This document shows, piece after piece, positions 1 to 5,204 of a stretch of 6,833 bases of DNA; the stretch's first letter is position 1, and every line of letters starts with the position of its first letter. Source of the DNA: Clostridiales bacterium. GTDB taxonomy: Bacteria; Bacillota; Clostridia; Lachnospirales; WQUN01. The notes under the pieces were generated by a model. The model was not told the origin of the DNA and did not search any database. It saw only the letters and a program-made list of their open reading frames with translations. The stretch lies in assembly GCA_031273705.1 (NCBI GenBank), contig JAISRJ010000014.1, positions 1 to 6,833 of the forward strand, read 5' to 3'. Both the position numbers and the translations under genes were made by a program.

Positions 1-3
1 AGG

Positions 4-53
4 CAGTGGCTTTTAAGGGGTGAGTAGTAACACTTTTTTTATTCCCACCACTG
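4..53. repeat. weak inverted repeat upstream of the operon
   Basis: CAGTGG at 4-9 is an exact reverse complement of CCACTG at 48-53. Shorter nested pairings are possible inside (GGG 17-19 with CCC 44-46, GTG 20-22 with CAC 31-33), and a T-rich run lies at 34-43. All three forward frames close early here (stops at 14-16, 21-23 and 25-27), so the tail of a preceding gene could end in this stretch and the repeat could be part of its transcription end. The long internal loops and the missing T-run after the outer stem make a classical terminator unconvincing. No gene can be called in 1-97. Confidence 0.2.
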
Positions 54-70
54 AACTTTATAGATGTATA

Positions 71-99
71 TTGCGTGTATCGAAATATTGATCTATAAT
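71..99 (+). promoter_or_regulatory. probable housekeeping sigma promoter for the tsaE operon
   Basis: A perfect -10 hexamer TATAAT (94-99) lies 17 bases after TTGCGT (71-76), which shares the TTG of the -35 consensus. The predicted transcription start is near 105-107, giving a leader of about 28 bases before the ATG at 134. The -10 box overlaps the upstream in-frame ATG at 98, which rules that ATG out as the translation start if this promoter is used. This is the only convincing promoter seen ahead of the five closely packed genes. It is predicted from sequence only. Confidence 0.65.
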
Positions 100-113
100 G
101 TGCGGGATTGAGA

Positions 114-125
114 TAGGAGTAGGAG
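114..125 (+). promoter_or_regulatory. doubled Shine-Dalgarno site that sets the tsaE start
   Basis: TAGGAG occurs twice back to back (114-119 and 120-125). The second AGGAG ends 8 bases before the ATG at 134, an ideal spacing, which selects 134 over the upstream ATG at 98. The first copy may act as a ribosome standby site or may simply be a purine-rich leader. Confidence 0.75.
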
Positions 126-133
126 AAAATCTG

Positions 134-556
134 ATGATTGTAAAAAGTTATTCCGCCGCCGAGACGTTTGACTTAGCCTGCGGGCTTGCGCAAAAAGCTA
201 AGCCGGGCGATATTTTTTGTTTGACAGGAGAGCTTGGCTGCGGCAAGACGGTTTTTGCGCAGGGGTTTGGACAGGGGCTGAATGTGGGGTCGCAAATCGT
301 CAGCCCGACATTTACGATTCTTAATATATATGATAAACCAATGCAAAAGTTTCCTCTGTACCATTTTGATGTGTACCGAATCCGCAGCTCGGATGAAATG
401 AAGGACATTGGCTTTGAGGAGTATATTTTCGGGGACGGAGTCTGCTTGATAGAGTGGGCGGAGATAATTAAGGCATTAATTCCGGAGACCGCCCATTGGA
501 TACATATAAAAAAGGATCTTACTATTTCAGAGGCTTACAGGATCATTACATTATAG
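134..556 (+). CDS. tsaE: TsaE, ATPase of the tRNA t6A37 threonylcarbamoyl-transfer complex
   Basis: TsaE is a small cytoplasmic P-loop ATPase that binds the TsaB-TsaD heterodimer and is needed for repeated rounds of t6A formation at A37 of ANN-decoding tRNAs. The 140-residue protein shows the family signature from end to end: Walker A GELGCGKT (residues 32-39), the SPTFT switch segment (57-61), HFDVYR (77-82), and the GFEEY...CLIEW block (93-108) holding the conserved Glu-Trp. Length is near the usual 140-160 residues. The start at 134 is chosen over an in-frame ATG at 98 because AGGAG lies 8 bases upstream, the added 12 residues have no family counterpart, and the -10 box of the probable promoter covers 98. 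It is the first gene of the likely operon, with tsaB beginning 31 bases later. TsaD and TsaC partners are not in the window. Confidence 0.97.
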   Translation: MIVKSYSAAETFDLACGLAQKAKPGDIFCLTGELGCGKTVFAQGFGQGLNVGSQIVSPTFTILNIYDKPMQKFPLYHFDVYRIRSSDEMKDIGFEEYIFGDGVCLIEWAEIIKALIPETAHWIHIKKDLTISEAYRIITL

Positions 557-587
557 CAGGTTATCGAAAACAGGGAAACGGTGAAGC

Positions 588-1325
588 ATGATAGTACTTT
601 CAATAGAAACCGCCGGACACATAGCGGGGGCGTCTTTGGCGGAAGATACCGGGATACCGGTCGGGACGCCGATCGAGCGGGGAATTAGAATCATCGGAGA
701 GTTTTGTGTCCAAACCCGTATGAACCACTCTGTTAAGCTTATGCCAATGGTTGAAGCGCTGTTTAACTCCACAGGCAAAACTATGGAAGATGTTGATTTT
801 GTGGCATGTTCCGAGGGGCCGGGGTCGTTCACCGGACTAAGAATAGGGGCTGCCACCGCAAAATCTTTAGCCTTTGCCGCGGATTTAAAAATAGTACCAG
901 TTTCTACACTCGACGCGCTGGCATATAATATTTTTGATAATCACGCTATAATCGCGCCAATTTTGGACGCCAGGCGCAGTCAAGTGTACACGGCGTTTTA
1001 TGAATGGCGGACCGTTAATAAAGCGTATGGTTTAGTTCGTCTGTCAGACTATCGCGCCGAAGATATACATGAAACAATAAACGCGCTTGTCAAATACACA
1101 CGACCGATTATTTTTCTGGGCGACGGCGTTGCGGAATATCAGAGGGTAATTATAGAATCTGGGATAAACGCCTCGTTTGCTCCCGGACATCTGCTGCTGC
1201 AAAAATCTTCCTCTGTCGCCGCAATGGGCATAAAGCTGGCAAGACAGGGCAAGACTGTACACAGCCATGAATTTTCTCCATTTTACTTGCGTAAGCCGCA
1301 AGCCGAGAGAGAACGCGAGTTATGA
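588..1325 (+). CDS. tsaB: TsaB, non-catalytic subunit of the tRNA t6A37 threonylcarbamoyltransferase complex
   Basis: TsaB is an ASKHA-fold paralogue of TsaD that dimerises with it and bridges to TsaE; it is not itself the catalytic subunit. In this 245-residue protein the diagnostic blocks are NHSVKLMP (46-53), GPGSFTGLRIG (77-87), DARRSQVY (127-134) and the C-terminal PFYLRKPQAERE (231-242). The N-terminal strand reads SIETAG, where many homologues have Asp-Thr-Ser. The segment before NHS is about ten residues longer than usual (residues about 20-37, rich in Gly, Pro and Ile), a probable loop extension. The start ATG 588 has only a modest ribosome site (AGGGA 572-576, 11 bases away). The stop TGA overlaps the rimI start as ATGA, so the two are translationally coupled. 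Its place between tsaE and rimI is a common bacterial arrangement. Confidence 0.97.
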   Translation: MIVLSIETAGHIAGASLAEDTGIPVGTPIERGIRIIGEFCVQTRMNHSVKLMPMVEALFNSTGKTMEDVDFVACSEGPGSFTGLRIGAATAKSLAFAADLKIVPVSTLDALAYNIFDNHAIIAPILDARRSQVYTAFYEWRTVNKAYGLVRLSDYRAEDIHETINALVKYTRPIIFLGDGVAEYQRVIIESGINASFAPGHLLLQKSSSVAAMGIKLARQGKTVHSHEFSPFYLRKPQAEREREL

Positions 1326-1756
1326 CAGAAATTTTCCCTATGAAATCGGAACACATCGAACAGGTTTATTCTATAGAAACCGCTACTTTTCCAATCCCCT
1401 GGAGCCGCCGAGAATTTGAAAAAGAACTGAATAACGATATGGCGGTGTATTTTATCGCTTGTAAGCAAAGCGAAGTTGTAGGCTACGCCGGTATGTGGCA
1501 TATTGTAAACGAAGGGCACATTGTAAATATTGCGGTACGAGGAAATGAACGCCGTCGCGGGATAGGGTCTTTGCTTGTAAGACGCTTGATAGATTGTGCC
1601 CGTGAACGAGAAATGATAGGTCTTACGCTGGAAGTCAGAATCTCTAATTTAGCGGCGCAGCGCCTGTATCACTCATTCGGTTTTAAGCCGGAGGGGCTTC
1701 GCGGCAGGTATTATGAGAATTCTGAAGACGCGATTATTATGTGGATGTATTTTTGA
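1322..1756 (+). CDS. rimI: RimI-type GNAT protein N-alpha-acetyltransferase
   Basis: This 144-residue single-domain GNAT enzyme is predicted to move an acetyl group from acetyl-CoA to protein N-termini. RimI classically acetylates the N-terminal alanine of ribosomal protein S18, and other targets are known. Visible motifs are the N-terminal TFPIPWSRREFEKEL (22-36), strand 4 HIVNIAV (66-72), the acetyl-CoA loop RRRGIGSLL (77-85), LEVRISN (103-109) and LYHSFGF (115-121). By alignment with the Salmonella enzyme, E104 and Y116 correspond to its catalytic Glu and Tyr. The C-terminal GRYYENSEDAIIMW stretch is also typical. There is no strong Shine-Dalgarno; the ATGA overlap with tsaB suggests coupled translation. 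Genes for t6A proteins and RimI are often neighbours, but the physiological substrate here cannot be told from sequence, and a related GNAT of different specificity is possible. Confidence 0.93.
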   Translation: MTEIFPMKSEHIEQVYSIETATFPIPWSRREFEKELNNDMAVYFIACKQSEVVGYAGMWHIVNEGHIVNIAVRGNERRRGIGSLLVRRLIDCAREREMIGLTLEVRISNLAAQRLYHSFGFKPEGLRGRYYENSEDAIIMWMYF

Positions 1757-1763
1757 CCATTTT

Positions 1764-1769
1764 GAGGTG
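1764..1769 (+). promoter_or_regulatory. Shine-Dalgarno that selects the protease start at 1774
   Basis: GAGGTG ends 4 bases before ATG 1774. The alternative in-frame GTG at 1741 lies inside the last codons of rimI and would add 11 residues with no family resemblance, so 1774 is preferred. The site sits in the loop of a possible five-pair AU-rich hairpin (TTTGA 1761-1765 with TCAAA 1770-1774), too weak to call a regulator. Confidence 0.6.
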
Positions 1770-1773
1770 TCAA

Positions 1774-4167
1774 ATGACCAAAATTCTGAATTATACAGAA
1801 CTTAACAATAAAATATCTCCCGAATCATTGGGCTTTGAAACAACAGCCGAACTGGGCGCACTGGATGGCGTTATCGGTCAAAAACGCGGTGTGGAAGCTC
1901 TGCGTTTTGGACTAAGTGTAAAGACTAAGGGATACAACGTTTATGTTTGCGGTCTTCCGGGGACGGGTCGTTCCACGTTCGCCGCTAAATACGCAAAAAA
2001 GCAGGCGGAAAATGAGAGCACACCGCCGGATATTTGCTATGTATACAATTTTGAGAATCCCAAATGCCCCAAGATTTTGGAATTGCCCGCCGGTTGCGGC
2101 AAAACCTTGAGAGAGCAGATGGATGAACTTATAAATAGATTGCAGAATGAACTGCCGGCACTATATTCTCATAAAGAGTTTGAGACGCAAAAATCTGAAA
2201 TAGTGCGTGTTTATCAGGAAAAGCGAGACGATATAATCAAAATTATCACTGAGGAAGCGCATGAGCAAAACTTTGGCGTAAAGAATACTAATAGCGGAAT
2301 CTATTTCATGCCTATAGTAAATGGAGAGGTCATTAACGAAGAGCAATATGACGCTCTTTCGCAAGAGCAGAAAGATGAAATTTCGGCGGATTCGGATACT
2401 ATTCAACACAAAGCGGCGGACGCAATGCGGTTGATTCGCGATTTTGAACGCCAAACGCGCAAAGATGTAGAGGAAATGGAATATTCTATAGGTCTTTTTG
2501 CGGTCGGTCGGCATGTAAACGCTATTATGGACGAATATCGTGAATACCCGATGGTAATAAATTATTTGCAGGCTGTCAAAGAGGATATTCTAGATCATCT
2601 GGCGGATTTTGTTGAGGATGAATCTGAAGAAGAAGAAGCGTTGCAAAATTATCTGCCGTGGTATAGTAAAAAATCTCCCGAAGATGTATTCAGTAAATAT
2701 AAGATCAATTTGATAGCGGATAACTCCGAAACAAAGGGCGCGCCGGTCGTAGTGGATTTTAACCCGACTTACGCGAATCTGATCGGAGAGATTGAATACG
2801 ACAATGAATATGGCAATTTCTCTACGGATTTTATGAAAATAAAGCCCGGTTTACTGCATAAGGCAAACGGCGGTTATTTGATTCTGCAATCGCGTGATTT
2901 GCTGGCGAACTATCATTCTTGGGAAACATTGCGCCGTGTTTTGATAACCGGCGAGATAGTGACCGAGCCAATGCGCGAGTATACAACGGGTGTTGCTGTA
3001 TCCGGTATTAAACCGCAGCCGTTGGCTGTGGATATTAAGATAATACTTGTCGGTTCGGATTATATTTATGAGATGTTGTATGAATATGACGAAGATTTTC
3101 AAAAGCTGTTCAAGATTAGAGCGGATTTTGATTATGAAATGAAATTGAACAATGATAACGTCGCTCTGGTATGCAGGTTTATTAAAAATTTTGTGGTTAA
3201 TGAGAAAACTCTGGAGTTTCACGCGGCGGCTTGCGCGAGGATAATTGAACTTTGCGCCCGTATAGCGGAGCGTCAGGACCGCATGAGCGCGAGATTTAAT
3301 CGAATAATAGAAATATTAGCTGAGTCCGCGGCTTGGGCGCGGATGGAGAACGCGACGCAAGTGTTGGTGAAGCATGTGCAGAAAGCAATCGATCATCAGG
3401 CTTTCCGTTTGAATATGTATGAAGAAAAACTGTGTGATATGATCGACGACGGACAGATTCTAATAGACACGACAGGTCGAAAGGTAGGCCAGCTTAACGG
3501 GCTTGCCGTACTGGACACCGGGGATTATGTTTTCGCTCAGCCGATTAGGATTACAGCTACAACTTACGTGGGCAAGGCAGGTATTGTGAATATTGAAAAA
3601 GAGGCCGAAATGTCCGGGAATATCCATGAGAAAGGCGTACAGGTTTTAATAGGCTATCTGGGTCAGACTTATGCGCAGGACGTACCTCTTTCACTGTCTT
3701 GCCGGATATGTTTTGAGCAGAATTACAATGGAATCGACGGAGACAGCGCTTCCAGCGCCGAGCTGTATTCTGTACTTTCCAGCTTGTCGGGGCTGCCGAT
3801 ATTTCAGGATATGGCGGTTACGGGTTCTATGAATCAGCGAGGAGAGATTCAACCTATCGGCGGAGTGACTTATAAAGTTGAGGGCTTTTTTGAATTGTGT
3901 CGCAAACGCGGGTTGAATGGGCGGCAAGGCGTGATTATTCCTATGCAGAATATTAAAGACCTGATGTTAAAGGATGAGGTTATTCAGGCTGTAAAATCCG
4001 GACAGTTTCATATTTACGCAATCGAGCATGTGGATGAAGGGATTACGCTTTTGACCGGGGTGGAAAGCGGTTCTAAAAATGAGAAGGGCAAATATCCTTC
4101 GGACACTGTTCATGGTAAAGTAATGAAGAAGCTAAAAGAATACCATCATAAAGCTGTCGAGGAATAG
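1774..4167 (+). CDS. Lon-family (S16) AAA-domain serine protease, AAA_32/COG1067 type
   Basis: This 797-residue soluble protein belongs to the Lon-like group that lacks the N-terminal LonA domain and membrane anchors. Residues 1-110 hold the first part of the AAA region with the P-loop GLPGTGRST (60-68), where the usual Lys is Arg. Residues about 110-300 form a helical insertion with charged coiled-coil character and an acidic patch (281-289). The AAA region resumes with PTYANLIGEIEY (331-342), TDFMKIKPGLLHKANGGYLIL (351-371, Walker B position reading LILQS without the classical Asp-Glu), LFKIRADFD (445-453) and a helical lid (RMSARFNRIIEILAESAAWA, 503-522). The C-terminal Lon protease domain (about 565-760) has the nucleophile S658 in DGDSAS and the general base K701 in PIGGVTYK, aligned with the Ser-Lys dyad of E. 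coli Lon. It should therefore be an active peptidase; ATP use is less certain. Gaps of 17 bases to rimI and 8 bases to queG place it inside the operon. Its substrates are unknown. No symbol is given because the naming of this branch (LonB-like, LonH/YcbZ-like) is inconsistent. Confidence 0.94.
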   Translation: MTKILNYTELNNKISPESLGFETTAELGALDGVIGQKRGVEALRFGLSVKTKGYNVYVCGLPGTGRSTFAAKYAKKQAENESTPPDICYVYNFENPKCPKILELPAGCGKTLREQMDELINRLQNELPALYSHKEFETQKSEIVRVYQEKRDDIIKIITEEAHEQNFGVKNTNSGIYFMPIVNGEVINEEQYDALSQEQKDEISADSDTIQHKAADAMRLIRDFERQTRKDVEEMEYSIGLFAVGRHVNAIMDEYREYPMVINYLQAVKEDILDHLADFVEDESEEEEALQNYLPWYSKKSPEDVFSKYKINLIADNSETKGAPVVVDFNPTYANLIGEIEYDNEYGNFSTDFMKIKPGLLHKANGGYLILQSRDLLANYHSWETLRRVLITGEIVTEPMREYTTGVAVSGIKPQPLAVDIKIILVGSDYIYEMLYEYDEDFQKLFKIRADFDYEMKLNNDNVALVCRFIKNFVVNEKTLEFHAAACARIIELCARIAERQDRMSARFNRIIEILAESAAWARMENATQVLVKHVQKAIDHQAFRLNMYEEKLCDMIDDGQILIDTTGRKVGQLNGLAVLDTGDYVFAQPIRITATTYVGKAGIVNIEKEAEMSGNIHEKGVQVLIGYLGQTYAQDVPLSLSCRICFEQNYNGIDGDSASSAELYSVLSSLSGLPIFQDMAVTGSMNQRGEIQPIGGVTYKVEGFFELCRKRGLNGRQGVIIPMQNIKDLMLKDEVIQAVKSGQFHIYAIEHVDEGITLLTGVESGSKNEKGKYPSDTVHGKVMKKLKEYHHKAVEE

Positions 4168-4175
4168 ATTGTGAT

Positions 4176-5135
4176 ATGTATATATTAGAGAAGATAAGAC
4201 AATTCGCGGAGGATCGGGATTTACTTTATGGGGTCTGCGATCTGAATGGAATCTGCGACGCGGATGGAGTTTGCGGCGACGGTTCGATTAAGGGATTGGA
4301 GCGGATTTTATCCACGCCGTTTGTCAGTAAAAATCCTCGCAAACGACTGGATCCAACAGCTCATTTGTCCGACGCGAAAAGTATAGTAGTTATCGGACTG
4401 CCATATGCGCGGGATTCTCACGTAAGGTCGGTCAAAGGCGACCGGCCTTACGGGCTTATAACCCGTATGGCGCTGGGCGGGGACTATCATTCCACGCTAA
4501 AGAGAATTTTGAGTGAATTAGCGCAAGAGCTAACAACTCCGGAATTTCATTTTACTATTAAAGTCGATTCCGGAGGATTAGTGGAACGCTCGTGGGCGGT
4601 AAAAGCGGGTCTTGGGTTTGTGGGGAAAAATTGTATGCTTATTTCCCAGGCTCAAGGCTCTTTTTTTAATATCGGATTGCTGATTACGAATTTGGAGCTT
4701 GGGGAGACTAATGCCCCGCCGAGACAAGTTGCAAAAACCTGCGGGGATTGCGATTTGTGCATAAAAGCTTGCCCGGGTCAGGCAATTGCTAAGGGCGGGT
4801 TTGCGATAGACTATGAAAGATGTGTTTCTTATATAACTCAAAAGCCGGGCGAATTAACCGAATTTCAAAAAAAGGCTATGGGGCGGTCTATATTCGGTTG
4901 CGATATATGTCAAAATGTATGTCCTTATAACGCTAAAGTGATGAATAGGCGCAATGATTTGACCGGGGATTTGTCCGCGTTGAAAAGCACGGAAATTGAT
5001 CTTTACACTATTCTGAATATGAGTGAACTAGAGTTCGCGGTTACTCTAAAACATACTTGTATCGGCTGGAAAGGTTTGGATATTCTTCAGAGAAATGCAC
5101 GTATACTGTTAAAAAAAAACATATTTCATGAATGA
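4176..5135 (+). CDS. queG: QueG, cobalamin- and Fe-S-dependent epoxyqueuosine reductase
   Basis: QueG reduces epoxyqueuosine to queuosine at wobble position 34 of GUN-anticodon tRNAs, using cobalamin and two [4Fe-4S] clusters. Family blocks in this 319-residue protein: KRLDP...DAKSIVVIGLPY (56-77), GLITRMALGGDYH (93-105), KVDSGGLVERSWAVKAGLGFVGKN (129-152, with D131 at the position of the proposed catalytic acid) and GSFFNIGLLIT (161-171). The cluster ligands are C189, C192, C195, C199, then C216 in RCVSYIT, and C242, C245, C249 in GCDICQNVCP. It ends soon after GWKGLDILQRNARILLKKN, so it lacks the C-terminal HEAT-like tRNA-binding extension of the roughly 380-residue E. coli and B. subtilis proteins; a short form is plausible in Clostridia. 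ATG 4176 lies 8 bases after the protease stop, with GAGGA (4159-4163) 12 bases away, so re-initiation is likely. Oddities are a Cys-containing six-residue repeat at 19-36, a strong hairpin at 4421-4452, and an A9 run (5111-5119) close to the stop. Confidence 0.96.
   Translation: MYILEKIRQFAEDRDLLYGVCDLNGICDADGVCGDGSIKGLERILSTPFVSKNPRKRLDPTAHLSDAKSIVVIGLPYARDSHVRSVKGDRPYGLITRMALGGDYHSTLKRILSELAQELTTPEFHFTIKVDSGGLVERSWAVKAGLGFVGKNCMLISQAQGSFFNIGLLITNLELGETNAPPRQVAKTCGDCDLCIKACPGQAIAKGGFAIDYERCVSYITQKPGELTEFQKKAMGRSIFGCDICQNVCPYNAKVMNRRNDLTGDLSALKSTEIDLYTILNMSELEFAVTLKHTCIGWKGLDILQRNARILLKKNIFHE
4230..4283 (+). repeat. three imperfect 18-base repeats within queG
   Basis: Three consecutive 18-base units (4230-4247, 4248-4265, 4266-4283) encode GVCDLN, GICDAD and GVCGDG, that is QueG residues 19-36. 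Each begins Gly-(Val/Ile)-Cys, so Cys occurs at residues 21, 27 and 33, exactly six apart, followed by acidic or small residues. The DNA units share a GGn-(G/A)Tn-TGC-G start but differ at many third positions, so an expansion, if it happened, is old. The segment falls in a variable part of QueG between the first helix and the R-x-DP block. Confidence 0.6.
4421..4452 (+). repeat. 13-bp intragenic inverted repeat (stem-loop) in queG
   Basis: The arm CGTAAGGTCGGTC (4421-4433) pairs with GACCGGCCTTACG (4440-4452) across a 6-base loop, AAAGGC. Twelve pairs are Watson-Crick and one is T·G (4428 with 4445), a wobble in RNA. It lies in codons for residues 82-93, a segment of QueG that is not strongly conserved. 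No T-run follows, so it is not an intrinsic terminator. A second hairpin (TACGGG 4449-4454 with CCCGTA 4462-4467, 7-base loop) shares bases 4449-4452, so the two cannot form together. The pairing is seen directly; a function is not known. Confidence 0.65.
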
Positions 5136-5139
5136 CTGC

Positions 5140-5188
5140 CCCGTTGATAAGAAAAACTACATATTGGTAAGCGGATTTTCTTTTCGGG
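5140..5188 (+). repeat. imperfect inverted repeat in the leader of the chemoreceptor gene
   Basis: CCCG (5140-5143) can pair with CGGG (5185-5188), and inside it AAGAAAA (5149-5155) with TTTTCTT (5176-5182), leaving a small internal loop and a 20-base apical loop. The outer stem shares two bases with the GGAGG core at 5187-5191, so pairing could hinder ribosome binding. It could instead be a weak transcription end after queG, though no T-run follows. The rest of the 5136-5204 spacer shows no convincing promoter. Confidence 0.25.
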
Positions 5189-5193
5189 AGGAG
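5186..5193 (+). promoter_or_regulatory. Shine-Dalgarno of the chemoreceptor gene
   Basis: GGGAGGAG is a strong match to the anti-Shine-Dalgarno sequence and ends 11 bases before ATG 5205, a slightly long spacing. There is no other usable start codon in that frame between the site and 5205. The next in-frame ATG (5217) would remove only MLRN, so the site favours 5205. Confidence 0.7.
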
Positions 5194-5204
5194 TTACAGG
5201 CATT

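Noticed and set aside
1741..1773. Alternative GTG start of the protease at 1741
   Set aside because: It overlaps the end of rimI and adds 11 residues with no family counterpart, while ATG 1774 has GAGGTG just upstream.
2353..2368. Six-pair hairpin GCTCTT-TCGC-AAGAGC inside the protease gene
   Set aside because: It is perfect but short, there is no T-run, and it lies in Leu-Ser-Gln-Glu-Gln coding of the helical insertion. A stem this short is expected by chance in several kilobases.
2161..3222. Minus-strand open frames opposite the protease gene
   Set aside because: The + strand frame carries the family motifs without a break across this stretch. The antisense products look like low-complexity shadows.
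5117..5135. A-AAA-AAC heptamer as a -1 programmed frameshift site in queG
   Set aside because: The heptamer fits the slippery pattern, but the -1 frame stops at 5129-5131 after three residues, giving an almost identical protein. It is probably just Lys-Lys-Asn coding.
5110..5150. Flagellar-type (sigma-28/SigD) promoter for the chemoreceptor, from GTTGATAA at 5143-5150
   Set aside because: No TAAA-like -35 stands about 15 bases upstream of it; the TAAA at 5110-5113 is too far away.
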